DNA of 64,000 nt from Nisaea denitrificans DSM 18348 (GCF_000426505.1 NZ_AUFM01000021.1:62001-126000), one strand, 5' to 3'. Shown: positions 33,268-41,834, counted from the stretch's first letter. Translations and numbers: made by a program. The notes: generated from the letters alone by a model not told the origin.

Positions 33268-34506
33268 CTATCCACCAAGAAATTTTCCGAGAATTCCTTT
33301 GCTGCCGCCGTTCAGGTCGGTCTCGTCGGCAAGTTGTTCGTCCTGCTCATCGCGTTCCTGTGCATGCAGGAGTTCGACCCGGTCGCGGCGGATGAATTCC
33401 TCGACACCACGGCCCTGGAACAGGGTGATACCAAGCGCGTGCAGATCCGGGATCGCCGTACCGTCAACGCAATTGTAGAGGATGAAGCGCTCGGGGCCGA
33501 GCTTCGCTACGCATGCCGAAAAGGCGGCCCAGTCTGTTTCGTTCCCCGGTGTCAGGTGCGGATCCCACATGACTTTCAGATAGGCAAAGTTCTCTGGCGG
33601 CACTTCTAGTTTCGGCAGGGATGTCCAGCGAACACCGTCGAGGGCAATGGGAAATTTTTCATGCTTGAGATCATCCACCATGCGGTCGAAGTCGGCCCGC
33701 TCGTGCAGTGCCTCGACATAGGGCACTTCAAGGATGATGCGCTTGCGGGTGGTCATCGGAATGTCGGCGAAGGCCTCGTCCAGCTCGCTCTCGATAACCA
33801 CCGTGCTGTTGACGTTCACCGTATAGGTCCTGTCCGCCTTGAGGCGATCTTCCACCAGATGGTCGAGCATGCGGATATCGACGACTTCGATCACTTTCTC
33901 GAAAAGCCAGGGATTGGCCCGGATGTCCTGCCCGAACATATCGTCGAGCGCGTCGATGGAGACGGTAAGCGCACTGGCCAGGGAAGTCGGCTGATGCAGG
34001 TTGGTAAGATCCCAGATCGCCTGCTCACGGACCAGATTGGAGATATCGGCATTTCGGAGCGACTCGAAGAGCCGCATGAAACTCTGCAGCTCGCCGCTGT
34101 CGCGGCTGGGTTGCCGCGTGTTGTCGACTTCTGACATGAGTTTGCGACAGATCTTCGCAAGCTTGTTTGCTTCCGTCTTGATACTGAATTCCTGATGCCG
34201 CGCGGCACCGCGTCCGCTGCGCTTCAGGAACGCGTCGAGCCGGTCGACCGCCTGGACGGCCAGATGTGTCTGGTCGTCCGGGGTGACGATGGCGACGATA
34301 TGGTGGGCAAGCCGGTACATCCGGGATTTGCCGTCTTTCGGGACCACGTCGATGCGCGCAATCAGCGTCCGGAAGAAAATCGGATCGTTGATATGGGGAA
34401 TGGAAGACAGGTCTATCAGGATGGTCGTGAGACCAAGTTTGTTGGCCGAGGCGTCTTCTGTCAGAGCCAGCAGCTCCGCTTCTTCGGTCTGCATGCGGGC
34501 GTCCAT
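33268..34506 (-). CDS. protein with degenerate EAL-like C-terminal domain
   Basis: A 412-aa cytosolic protein without membrane segments. Residues about 250-400 resemble an EAL barrel without the catalytic EAL/DDFG residues: PIALDGVRWTSLPKLEVPPE, then YLKVMWDPHL, then LHALGITLFQGRGVEEF in place of lGv..aQGy. Thus it is unlikely to hydrolyse c-di-GMP; it may bind it or act as a scaffold. The N-terminal half is unassigned. ATG 34506 is used; ATG 34494 is possible. It is monocistronic. Confidence 0.65.
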   Translation of the reverse strand: MDARMQTEEAELLALTEDASANKLGLTTILIDLSSIPHINDPIFFRTLIARIDVVPKDGKSRMYRLAHHIVAIVTPDDQTHLAVQAVDRLDAFLKRSGRGAARHQEFSIKTEANKLAKICRKLMSEVDNTRQPSRDSGELQSFMRLFESLRNADISNLVREQAIWDLTNLHQPTSLASALTVSIDALDDMFGQDIRANPWLFEKVIEVVDIRMLDHLVEDRLKADRTYTVNVNSTVVIESELDEAFADIPMTTRKRIILEVPYVEALHERADFDRMVDDLKHEKFPIALDGVRWTSLPKLEVPPENFAYLKVMWDPHLTPGNETDWAAFSACVAKLGPERFILYNCVDGTAIPDLHALGITLFQGRGVEEFIRRDRVELLHAQERDEQDEQLADETDLNGGSKGILGKFLGG

Positions 34507-34568
34507 CCTGTTCTTGTTACAGTGAGTTTGCCCGATCAATGCGGTGCAAGGCAATCTCGGCAGTTCAG

Positions 34569-34898
34569 CTAGAACAGGGCGCGCCCCGCAGCGACGCTCG
34601 CGGTGCCGACAGCCACAGCCACGAGCGGGTTGGCGCCGAGCAGTGAGAGAGCGGCGACGATAACCAGGGCAGCGCGCTCCAGCCAGCCCGTATGCCAGAT
34701 CGTCGGGGCCAGGATCGCGACCAGGACGGCGCCCGGTATGGCGGCGAGCCAGCGGGACACGAACCCGCCTTCCGGCACCCAGCGCATCATCAGGAAGCCG
34801 CCGACCCGGGTGAAGTACGTCACCACTCCCATCAGCAGGATGGCAACCATCGCGGTCCAGTCGAACGCGAGGTATGGGGCGAGAAAATCAGCGTTCAC
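34569..34898 (-). CDS. azlD: AzlD family branched-chain amino acid exporter subunit
   Basis: A 109-aa membrane protein with four hydrophobic segments; MGVVTYFTRVGGFLMM matches AzlD. It works with AzlC as a two-component exporter of branched-chain or other amino acids. GTG 34898 has GGAGG 8 nt upstream and overlaps the azlC stop by 11 bp, which fixes the start. Confidence 0.85.
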   Translation of the reverse strand: MNADFLAPYLAFDWTAMVAILLMGVVTYFTRVGGFLMMRWVPEGGFVSRWLAAIPGAVLVAILAPTIWHTGWLERAALVIVAALSLLGANPLVAVAVGTASVAAGRALF

Positions 34899-35568
34899 GG
34901 AGCAGGCCTCCGACCAGGGATCCGGCAATGCCGCCGATGATCACATGGGCCTCACCGGGCACAAACTCGTTGGCGAGGATGGCGCCGGCAGCGGCTACGA
35001 GCCACGGCAGGATCTGCTTCCTGCCGGTCCATATCGGTTTGATCATGATGACGAAGAAGGCCGGCAGCAGCACATCGAAGGCGAGGGCCTTCGGGTCCAG
35101 CGCGGCGCCGAGCGCATGGCCGAGCCCGGTGCCGAACACCCAGCTGAACCAGAGCGCGATGCCGGAGCCGAGAAGAATTCCGGCATCCGTTGCGCCTTTC
35201 CGGCGTTCCGAAATCGCGACGGCCCAGTTGGCATCGGTCAGGAAGAAGAGGCTGATCCAGGTGAGGTGCCGGGGCAGGGGGGCGAACCATTCCCGGATCG
35301 ATGCGCCCATCAGCAGCATGCGGGAATTGATACCAAGTGTCGTGATCGCGATGATCAGCAGTGGAAGCGGATCCTGCCAGAGATCGATGATCGCGACCTG
35401 GGAGGCACCGGCGAACACGAAGCCGCTCATGGTGACGGCCTCCAGCCAGGTCATTCCCACATTGCGGCTGATCACACCAACCGCGACAGCAAAAAAGAAG
35501 CCGCTGACGGCAATAGGCCAGATGAGGAACGCGCCCGTGCGCATGCCTGCTGAAGTGAAGGTCGTCAT
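34888..35568 (-). CDS. azlC: AzlC family branched-chain amino acid exporter subunit
   Basis: A 226-aa membrane protein with several long hydrophobic helices. GVISRNVGMTWLEAVTMSGF, FAGASQVAII and LGINSRMLLMGASIREWF are the AzlC pattern, as is FFLTDANWAVAISE. It is the large subunit of the AzlCD exporter, translationally coupled to azlD. ATG 35568 has AGGA upstream. Confidence 0.9.
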   Translation of the reverse strand: MTTFTSAGMRTGAFLIWPIAVSGFFFAVAVGVISRNVGMTWLEAVTMSGFVFAGASQVAIIDLWQDPLPLLIIAITTLGINSRMLLMGASIREWFAPLPRHLTWISLFFLTDANWAVAISERRKGATDAGILLGSGIALWFSWVFGTGLGHALGAALDPKALAFDVLLPAFFVIMIKPIWTGRKQILPWLVAAAGAILANEFVPGEAHVIIGGIAGSLVGGLLRER

Positions 35569-35667
35569 CTTAAATCCTGCCAGGTACCGGATAGGTGTGC
35601 GTCCGGGGGCGGGCAAGGTCAAACGAGATTTTGTTGCGATGCAATTAGACTGGGTAACGCGTCGATC

Positions 35668-36669
35668 TTAGCCTGCGAGTTTCTGCATCACCAATGTGGG
35701 CGCGTCATGCCGGACCGCACGCTCGGCACGGGGTGTCCGGCCGAAACATTCCCGGTAGCATTTCGAGAAATGGCTGGCGGAGACGAAGCCGCAGGCAAGA
35801 GCGACCGAGAGGATCGACATGCTGGTCTGGGCCAGCAGCTGGCGGGCGCGCTGCAGGCGGAGGTTCAGGTAGTAACGTGTCGGCGTGCTGGAGAGATATT
35901 TCCGGAACAGCCGCTCCAGCTGACGGGTCGAGAGCCCGGCCTTGTCCGCAAGGGCGGTCTGGCTCAGCGGCTCTTCCAGATTGGCTTCCATCTCAGCAAT
36001 CACATTGATCAGTTTCGGATGGCTGACACCAAGGCGGGCACGCAATTCCATGCGCTGATGATCGTGCGGCTCGCGGATGCGGTCGTGGATGAACTGCTCG
36101 GAGACCTCGTTCGCCAGCTTGAAGCCGTGCTGCTTGGCGATCAGGTGCAGCATCATGTCGAGCGCGGCCGTCCCGCCGGAGCAGGTAAAGCGGTCCCGGT
36201 CGATCTCGAACAGGTCCGACGTCACTTCGATCTCCGGGAACTCTTCGGTGAAGCCGCCGAGATTTTCCCAGTGGATGGTGCAGCGCCGGTCTTCCAGCAG
36301 GCCGGCCCGGGCCAGCACATGCGCGCCGGTGCAGACCGACCCGATGGCCGCACCCTGACGGGACAAGCGCCGCAGGGCGCCGAAAACCCGGTCGTTGCGA
36401 TAATGCTGGGCGTCGATTCCGGCAGCGACGATGACGGCGTCGGAATCCTTCAGATCATAGAGTGTTCCGACAGTATTTACTTCGACGCCGTTGCTGGCCT
36501 GTACGGGCTTGCCGTCCTCGCTTAGCACGCGCCAGTGATACAGCGTCTTTCCGGCCATGCGGTTGGCAGAGCGCAAGGGCTCTACGGCCGCAGTAAAGGG
36601 AAGCAGTGAAAAGTTCGGCGTCAGGAAGAAGTCGATGGTGAGCGGGACATCATTTGGGTCGTCGAACAT
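35668..36669 (-). CDS. GlxA family transcriptional regulator (DJ-1/PfpI plus AraC)
   Basis: A 333-aa regulator. The N-terminal DJ-1-like domain carries the Cys elbow in AAIGSVCTGAHVLARAGLL. The C-terminal AraC HTH reads LSQTALADKAGLSTRQLERL, then ARQLLAQTSMSILSVALACG. GbdR, CdhR and ArgR of pseudomonads, which activate glycine-betaine, carnitine and arginine catabolism, have this architecture. A role in the betaine/sarcosine genes of this window is possible (inference). ATG 36669 is used; the open frame upstream lacks a ribosome site. Confidence 0.9.
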   Translation of the reverse strand: MFDDPNDVPLTIDFFLTPNFSLLPFTAAVEPLRSANRMAGKTLYHWRVLSEDGKPVQASNGVEVNTVGTLYDLKDSDAVIVAAGIDAQHYRNDRVFGALRRLSRQGAAIGSVCTGAHVLARAGLLEDRRCTIHWENLGGFTEEFPEIEVTSDLFEIDRDRFTCSGGTAALDMMLHLIAKQHGFKLANEVSEQFIHDRIREPHDHQRMELRARLGVSHPKLINVIAEMEANLEEPLSQTALADKAGLSTRQLERLFRKYLSSTPTRYYLNLRLQRARQLLAQTSMSILSVALACGFVSASHFSKCYRECFGRTPRAERAVRHDAPTLVMQKLAG

Positions 36670-36886
36670 ATTTGGCCATACTCTCCACCGAACGGGTTTT
36701 GGGTTTTTTCCAGTCCCGTAATTCTGTCGTGAAAAGGATAAAGCCAAGTCGGTGCCCCGGAGCAATGAAAATAAGGTGTTGGTATATGTTTTCGGGTAGC
36801 TCTGGCTCTAGCTATGTCGGCGGCGGGACACTGGGTCGGGAATAGGCGATTTCCAGCGTGGCTTTGAGGGGGCGAAGGAGGGTCCA

Positions 36887-37543
36887 ATGACCGACTGTGA
36901 CAGGATCGAGGCCGCTCTCGCGCGCCATGGACTGTTATTACGCGGCGGATTTCATCCGGATGCGGGGGAAACAGCGCTCGCGGGGGGCGAATCAGCCGGG
37001 ACCGTCCTGCTCGTCGGTAATGCGGGGTCGGGAATGTGGGAGGCTTTTTCCGCACAAATGCCTGCGGGTGCGGACCCGCTGGATCGCTGGAGCGGAGATG
37101 TGCTGGGTGCCGCGGCTCGACAGTTCGGTGCTGAGGTGGCGCTGCCGTCCGACGGCCCGCCCTACCGACCGTTCCAACAATGGGCGATGCGGGCCGAGCC
37201 GGTTTTCCCGTCCCCGATCAGTATTCTGATCCATCCCGTCTACGGTCTCTGGCACGGTTACCGGGGTGCTTTATTGTTCGGGCGGGTGCTGGATCTACCG
37301 GACAAGGATATGTCGGCGAACCCCTGCGACAGCTGTACCGCGCGACCCTGTCTCGCAACTTGCCCTGTCGGGGCGTTCTCTGGGCAGGGGTATGACGTGC
37401 AGGCATGCCGTAGGCATCTGCGGTCCGGTGCGGGGGATTATTGTCTCGACGGTTCTTGCCTGGCACGCCAGGCCTGCCCCGTTGGCCGTGATTATGCCTA
37501 CGGAGCAGGTCAGGCGGCCTTTCACATGGCGGCCTTTGTGTAG
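36887..37543 (+). CDS. MMACHC/QueG-like ferredoxin protein
   Basis: A 218-aa soluble protein. The C-terminal third has Cys147, 150, 155 and 159 (CDSCTARPCLATCP) and Cys174, 186, 191 and 197 (CLDGSCLARQACP), enough for one or two 4Fe-4S clusters. The middle, PYRPFQQWAMRAEPVFPSPI then IHPVYGLWHGYRGALLF, resembles the B12-binding fold of MMACHC and reductive-dehalogenase-like proteins (from memory). Inference: electron transfer to, or processing of, a corrinoid. GAAGGAGGG precedes ATG 36887. Single gene, divergent from the GlxA gene. Confidence 0.6.
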   Translation: MTDCDRIEAALARHGLLLRGGFHPDAGETALAGGESAGTVLLVGNAGSGMWEAFSAQMPAGADPLDRWSGDVLGAAARQFGAEVALPSDGPPYRPFQQWAMRAEPVFPSPISILIHPVYGLWHGYRGALLFGRVLDLPDKDMSANPCDSCTARPCLATCPVGAFSGQGYDVQACRRHLRSGAGDYCLDGSCLARQACPVGRDYAYGAGQAAFHMAAFV

Positions 37544-37559
37544 CGCCTCAAACTCAATG

Positions 37560-38348
37560 CTAGCTGTAGTAGGGTGAGTTTAGGTCGCGGCTTGCGTCAG
37601 CGGCCGGCGGTGCCTCGAAGATTCGTGCATAATAGGCTGTATCAAGGCGCGCTGTTTCGGCCGGAAAATCCTCTAGAGCGAACCGTTGTGCATGCTCGAC
37701 GGTTTCAAAGGCGTAGAATCCGCCAATGCTGTTGTTATTCAGTCCGCTCAGCCAGGTCTTGTTCAGTAACCCCGGCTGGTTCTTCAGGATGGGGTTACGC
37801 TTTCGCCATGGGGCTTGCTCGAACGGAATACTGAGCTGTAACTCCGTGTAGACATAGGCGCCGGGGGCTTGCTCGGTGATCCCACCGAAATAGGGCGACC
37901 CCATATCTGTGCTCGCTTCGGCGACACCCTCCGCATCAAACACCCGGGTTGTATGGGTGACGCCAAACCTGCGCGTTTCCGTCGGGAAGTACCCGGTTAC
38001 GAATTTCTTGGCGTTCTCGACAGAATCGAAGCTGTAGAATCCTCCGAGCGATTTCGTGCCGAGACCGAATAGCCAAGTCTTGCTCAGGAAGCCGGGTTGT
38101 TGCCGGATGACTGGATTGACTTGGCGCCATGGTCCTTGGTCGAACGGTACTGAAATCTGGAGTTCTGTGTAAACGAAGGCATGTGGGGGCATCTTGATCT
38201 CCGATGTTGATGATTGGGCGTGTCCGGTCCCAAGCCGCAATATTGCGCTGCCGATGAGGGGTGCCGTCGCTGTCGCAGCCATGCCGCCGGCGAGAATTTC
38301 GCGCCGGGATGGATGCCGTTCGGATCTTGGTGGTCGGTTTGCTTCCAT
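37560..38348 (-). CDS. Tat-exported protein with two YdhR-like domains
   Basis: A 262-aa protein. A Tat-type leader (SRREILAGGMAATATAP) ends near GHA. The mature part is an internal duplication: VYTELQISVPFDQGPWRQVN and VYTELQLSIPFEQAPWRKRN start two units of about 100 residues, each with QPGFLSKTW or QPGLLNKTW and a GGFYSF or GGFYAF motif. The units resemble YdhR-type dimeric alpha/beta-barrel proteins, here fused in tandem. Its role is unknown. It is divergent from a TetR gene with palindromic operators between them, so it is probably repressed. Confidence 0.75.
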   Translation of the reverse strand: MEANRPPRSERHPSRREILAGGMAATATAPLIGSAILRLGTGHAQSSTSEIKMPPHAFVYTELQISVPFDQGPWRQVNPVIRQQPGFLSKTWLFGLGTKSLGGFYSFDSVENAKKFVTGYFPTETRRFGVTHTTRVFDAEGVAEASTDMGSPYFGGITEQAPGAYVYTELQLSIPFEQAPWRKRNPILKNQPGLLNKTWLSGLNNNSIGGFYAFETVEHAQRFALEDFPAETARLDTAYYARIFEAPPAADASRDLNSPYYS

Positions 38349-38361
38349 ATAAATTTCTCCG

Positions 38362-38379
38362 ATATAACGATCGTTATAT
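38362..38379. promoter_or_regulatory. TetR operator 1
   Basis: ATATAACGATCGTTATAT is an 18-bp perfect palindrome, overlapped on the right by a degenerate copy (ATAACGGTCGTGAT, 38378-38391). It lies 13 bp upstream of the YdhR-like gene start. Confidence 0.85.
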
Positions 38380-38429
38380 AACGGTCGTGATGTTACCTAT
38401 GGCGGAGATCGCAGCGAGTCAACAGATAT

Positions 38430-38443
38430 ATAACGATCGTTAT
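38430..38443. promoter_or_regulatory. TetR operator 2
   Basis: ATAACGATCGTTAT repeats the core of operator 1 exactly, with centres 66 bp apart, and lies 20 bp upstream of the TetR start. The AACGATCGTT core is typical of TetR-family sites. Confidence 0.85.
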
Positions 38444-38462
38444 TTTTTGCTGGAGTGACGGC

Positions 38463-39038
38463 ATGAATGCGCGCAGGGACGAGACGAGGAAAAAGATGCT
38501 GGCCGCGGCCAGTGCCGGATTTAGGGCGCGTGGCTATGCCGGGATCGGGGTTGATGGAATTGCAAAGGCCGCCGGGGTCACGTCCGGGGCGTTCTATGCA
38601 CACTTAAAGTCGAAAGACCGTGCTTTCGCCGCAGCGTTGGAACTTGGTCTGGACGAGGTCCTGGATGGCATCCGGCTGTTCAGAGGTGAGCATGGAGTTA
38701 AATGGCTGGAGGCGTTCGCCAACTATTATCTTGGAAAGCCGCATCGCGCAGACCTCTCCTGCGGCTGTGCCATGGCGAGTCTGTCGCCGGAGGTAGCGCG
38801 AGGACAGGGGCATCTGCATCAGGCTTACGCGGACAGGATGAACCAGATTGTGGACCGGATTGCGGAAGGGCTGGCTGGCGGTGACCATGCAGGCAGGCGT
38901 GCGCGGGCCTGGGCTTTCCTGACCGGCTTGATCGGCGGGCTGACGATGGCACGGGCGGTCGGGGAAGATGGACCGGCGGAAGAGATTGCCGCTGCGGTGC
39001 GTAGTGCCGCCCTTGTGGCCGCTGGACCGGCCAGATAG
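38463..39038 (+). CDS. TetR family regulator
   Basis: A 191-aa repressor. The HTH reads GVDGIAKAAGVTSGAFYAHL with KSKDRAFAAAL following, of the AcrR/YxaF type (TetR_C_13-like). Cys in LSCGCAMASL lie in the ligand-binding domain. CTGGAG precedes ATG 38463. It is divergent from the Tat-exported YdhR-like gene, with two identical palindromes between, so autoregulation and control of that gene are likely. Confidence 0.9.
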   Translation: MNARRDETRKKMLAAASAGFRARGYAGIGVDGIAKAAGVTSGAFYAHLKSKDRAFAAALELGLDEVLDGIRLFRGEHGVKWLEAFANYYLGKPHRADLSCGCAMASLSPEVARGQGHLHQAYADRMNQIVDRIAEGLAGGDHAGRRARAWAFLTGLIGGLTMARAVGEDGPAEEIAAAVRSAALVAAGPAR

Positions 39039-39040
39039 CA

Positions 39041-39068
39041 AAACGGCCGGTCATATGACCGGCCGTTT
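39041..39068. terminator. bidirectional terminator
   Basis: AAACGGCCGGTCA pairs with TGACCGGCCGTTT as a 28-bp near-continuous palindrome between the convergent TetR and trcR genes; T runs follow in both directions. Confidence 0.85.
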
Positions 39069-39088
39069 GTCGTTCTGATGGACTTGAA

Positions 39089-39655
39089 TCAGGGTACCTC
39101 GGAAATCGACTCTAGCTGAGCTTCAGGCGGGGCGACGGTGCCGCCGGCCTTGGTCACGGCCTGATCCAGATCGATCTGCGAGCAGAGGCCGAGCAGGACT
39201 GGATGGCGTGCTGTGATGTTCTGGGAATTCCAGTGCGTGCGGTCGCGTACCTTGTCGATCGTGTCCTTGGTCGTGCCGACCAGTTTCGCGACCTGGGCAT
39301 CCTTAAGTTCCGGATGGTGCTTGACCAGCCAGGCAATCGCGTCCGGCTTGTCGCCGCGCTTGGAAACCGGGACGTATTTCGGTCCCTTGGAACGGGCTTT
39401 CGGTTGCGGCAGCGTGCTGACCAGAATTTTCATCCGGTAGGACGTGTCGGCCTCGGCCTTGTCGATCTCGCTACGGGCCACCTGGCCGTTCTGCAGAGGA
39501 TCAATGCCCTGGATTCCGGAGCTGACCTCGCCGTCGGCGATGGCCTGAACTTCGAGGGGGTGCAAGCCGCAAAAATCGGCGATCTGTTCGAACGACAACG
39601 CCGTATTGTCGATCAGCCAGACGGCCGTCGCTTTCGGCATCAGCGGATTCGCCAT
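39089..39655 (-). CDS. trcR: DUF1013 cell-cycle regulator TrcR
   Basis: A 188-aa cytosolic protein starting MANPLMPKATAVWLIDNTAL, diagnostic of DUF1013. This family is conserved across alphaproteobacteria and known as TrcR, which associates with RNA polymerase and sits in the CtrA/GcrA/CcrM regulatory network. HTH-like segments (SFEQIADFCGLHPLEVQAI, KDAQVAKLVGTTKDTIDKV) are visible. It is well separated from its neighbours and monocistronic. Confidence 0.88.
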   Translation of the reverse strand: MANPLMPKATAVWLIDNTALSFEQIADFCGLHPLEVQAIADGEVSSGIQGIDPLQNGQVARSEIDKAEADTSYRMKILVSTLPQPKARSKGPKYVPVSKRGDKPDAIAWLVKHHPELKDAQVAKLVGTTKDTIDKVRDRTHWNSQNITARHPVLLGLCSQIDLDQAVTKAGGTVAPPEAQLESISEVP

Positions 39656-39843
39656 GATATCTCCTTTGAAGCGCGTTATCCGTATGCCTTAAGGAATACG
39701 GATCCGTTCTTTCTTGGTTGTCTGAAATGTTCTGAATGATGGTTATATAGAGCAAGATACGGAACGATCCAATCATAGTCTTCGTCAAATGTGCGATGCT
39801 TGAACACGGATCGAGGCGAAACCGGATAACGGGAGAAGGGCTG

Positions 39844-40026
39844 ATGACATTCGAGGATCTGGAGCCGAAGAACGTAACCCGCAAGCCGGTCGATCTTTCG
39901 ACCTGGAATATCGAGGACCTTGAGCTCTATATCGAGAACATGAAGACGGAAATCAGTCGTGCGGAAGCGATGATAGCTGAAAAGCAGTCTGTTTCCTCGG
40001 CGGCGGAATCTCTTTTCAAGCGCTAG
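39844..40026 (+). CDS. DUF1192 small protein
   Basis: A 60-aa protein. DLSTWNIEDLELYIENMKTE then AMIAEKQSVSSAAESLFK matches DUF1192, a short coiled-coil family limited mainly to alphaproteobacteria and of unknown function. ATG 39844 (MTFEDLEPKN) follows GAGAAGG. It is divergent from trcR. Confidence 0.85.
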   Translation: MTFEDLEPKNVTRKPVDLSTWNIEDLELYIENMKTEISRAEAMIAEKQSVSSAAESLFKR

Positions 40027-40112
40027 GCGGCGGCCTGCCGAACCTTGCGGTGCAGCATTATTCTCTGTATCGCACGAGATAGACAAAAATGGACGGATAC
40101 GGGGACAGGGGC

Positions 40113-40892
40113 ATGAAGGGCAAGACGGCAGTCGTTACTGGATCGACCAGCGGCATCGGCGCGGCCATGGCGGCGGCATTCGCAGCCGAAGGTGCAAACA
40201 TCGTCATCAATGGCCTGGGCGAAGCGGCCGAGATCGAGAAAGGACGGGCGGCTCTGGAAGCGGAGCATGGCGTCCCGGTGATCTACCATGGCGCCGACAT
40301 GACCAAGCCGGAGGAGATCGAGGATCTGATCCGGACAGCCGAGGGACAGTTCGGTTCCGTCGACATCCTCGTGAACAATGCGGGCATCCAGCATACCGCG
40401 CCGATCGAGGATTTCCCGGTGGACCGTTGGAATGCGGTGATTGCTATCAATCTTTCCGCGGCTTTCCATGGCATGCGGGCCGCTCTGCCCGGGATGCAGA
40501 AGCGCGGCTGGGGCCGGATCATCAACGTGGCCTCGGCGCACGGCCTTGTCGCTTCGGTGAACAAGTCGGCTTATGTCGCGGCCAAGCACGGCATCGTCGG
40601 TCTGACCAAGGTGGCCGCGCTGGAAAATGCCCAGAGCGGTGTGACCTGCAACGCGATCTGCCCCGGTTGGGTGAAGACACCGCTGGTCGTCGCTCAGATC
40701 GAGGCGCGTGCCGCGGCCAACGGCACCAGTGTCGAGGACGAGACCCAGGCGCTGCTGCTGGAAAAGCAGCCTTCCGGACAGTTCACCACGGTCGAGCAGC
40801 TCGCTGGCGCTGCCGTGTTCCTGTGCGGCGATGCCGCCAGCAACATGACTGGCACGACTGTCACGCTCGATGGCGGCTGGACCGCACAATAA
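40113..40892 (+). CDS. bdhA: 3-hydroxybutyrate dehydrogenase
   Basis: A 259-aa SDR. TGSTSGIG and NNAG are present, and catalytic Ser141, Tyr154 and Lys158 (YVAAK) align. The substrate-carboxylate network known from the Pseudomonas fragi enzyme is complete: Gln93 (GIQHT), His143 (SAHGLVAS), Lys151 and Gln195 (AQIEA). It interconverts 3-hydroxybutyrate and acetoacetate with NAD, in PHB and ketone-body use. ATG 40113 follows GGGGACAGGGG and gives normal length. A close paralogue follows 69 bp downstream. Confidence 0.9.
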   Translation: MKGKTAVVTGSTSGIGAAMAAAFAAEGANIVINGLGEAAEIEKGRAALEAEHGVPVIYHGADMTKPEEIEDLIRTAEGQFGSVDILVNNAGIQHTAPIEDFPVDRWNAVIAINLSAAFHGMRAALPGMQKRGWGRIINVASAHGLVASVNKSAYVAAKHGIVGLTKVAALENAQSGVTCNAICPGWVKTPLVVAQIEARAAANGTSVEDETQALLLEKQPSGQFTTVEQLAGAAVFLCGDAASNMTGTTVTLDGGWTAQ

Positions 40893-40961
40893 CGTCTTCT
40901 CTGGCTGCGCTCCCACTGCCGATATTTGCTTGATATAGCTCTGCTATTCGAAAGGGCTTCC

Positions 40962-41741
40962 GTGAAAGGCAAGACAGTTCTCGTAACCGGCTCGACCAGC
41001 GGAATCGGCGCGGCACTGGCCGAAGGCTTTGCCGCCGAGGGCGCGAATATCGTGTTGAACGGCCTGGGCGATGCAGCGGAGATCGAGAAGGGACGGGCCG
41101 CTCTGGCAGCTGAGCATGGTGTTCCGGTGATCTACCATGGCGCGGACATGAGTAATCCGGACGAGATCGAAGATCTGGTTCGGACCGCCGAGGGGCAATT
41201 CGGAGCCGTCGACATCCTCGTGAACAATGCAGGGGTGCAGTACACCGAAACGATTGAGGCCTTTCCGGTCGAGCGCTGGGACGCACTGATCGCGATCAAC
41301 CTTTCGGCTCCGTTTCATGCGACGCGCGCGGCCCTGCCGGGCATGAAGCGGCGTGGATGGGGGCGTATCGTCAATATTGCGTCCAATGCGGGTCTCGGCG
41401 GGTCGGTCCGCAAGTCGGCCTATGTGGCGGCCAAGCACGGTGTCGTCGGTCTGACCAAGGTGACCGGCCTTGAGAACGCCCGGAGCGGTGTGACCTGTAA
41501 TGCGATCTGCCCCGGCTGGGTGAAAACACCGCTGGTCGAAGTGCAGATTGAAGACCGGGCGAAAAGGGACGGAACAAGTATCGAGCAGGCAACCTATGAC
41601 CTGCTGATTGACCAGCAGCCGTCTGGAAGGTTCACCACGGTCGAACAGCTTGCGGGCGCCGCTCTGTTCTTGTGCAGCAGTGCCGCCGACAATATGACCG
41701 GTACCACGCTGACACTCGACGGCGGCTGGATGGCTATCTAG
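40962..41741 (+). CDS. BdhA paralogue lacking the substrate-binding His
   Basis: A 259-aa SDR that aligns to the preceding BdhA without gaps and with most residues identical, so a tandem duplicate. Ser141, Tyr154, Lys158, Gln93, Lys151 and Gln195 are kept. However, the His143 equivalent is Ala (ASNAGLGGS against ASAHGLVAS), and the loop around it is changed. Loss of that His suggests altered substrate preference or weaker 3-hydroxybutyrate activity. GTG 40962 follows AAAGGG and reproduces the paralogue's start. Confidence 0.85.
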   Translation: MKGKTVLVTGSTSGIGAALAEGFAAEGANIVLNGLGDAAEIEKGRAALAAEHGVPVIYHGADMSNPDEIEDLVRTAEGQFGAVDILVNNAGVQYTETIEAFPVERWDALIAINLSAPFHATRAALPGMKRRGWGRIVNIASNAGLGGSVRKSAYVAAKHGVVGLTKVTGLENARSGVTCNAICPGWVKTPLVEVQIEDRAKRDGTSIEQATYDLLIDQQPSGRFTTVEQLAGAALFLCSSAADNMTGTTLTLDGGWMAI

Positions 41742-41765
41742 CGATTATTGGAGCGGAAAAACAAA

Positions 41766-41789
41766 CACCCGCCGAAAATCCGGCGGGTG
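41766..41789 (+). terminator. terminator after the bdhA tandem
   Basis: CACCCGCCG and CGGCGGGTG form a perfect 9-bp stem with a 6-nt loop 25 bp after the stop; CTTT lies slightly downstream. Confidence 0.7.
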
Positions 41790-41834
41790 CGAATGGCTTT
41801 CTGATAAAAGCGGTGAAGTAACGGGATTGCCCGG

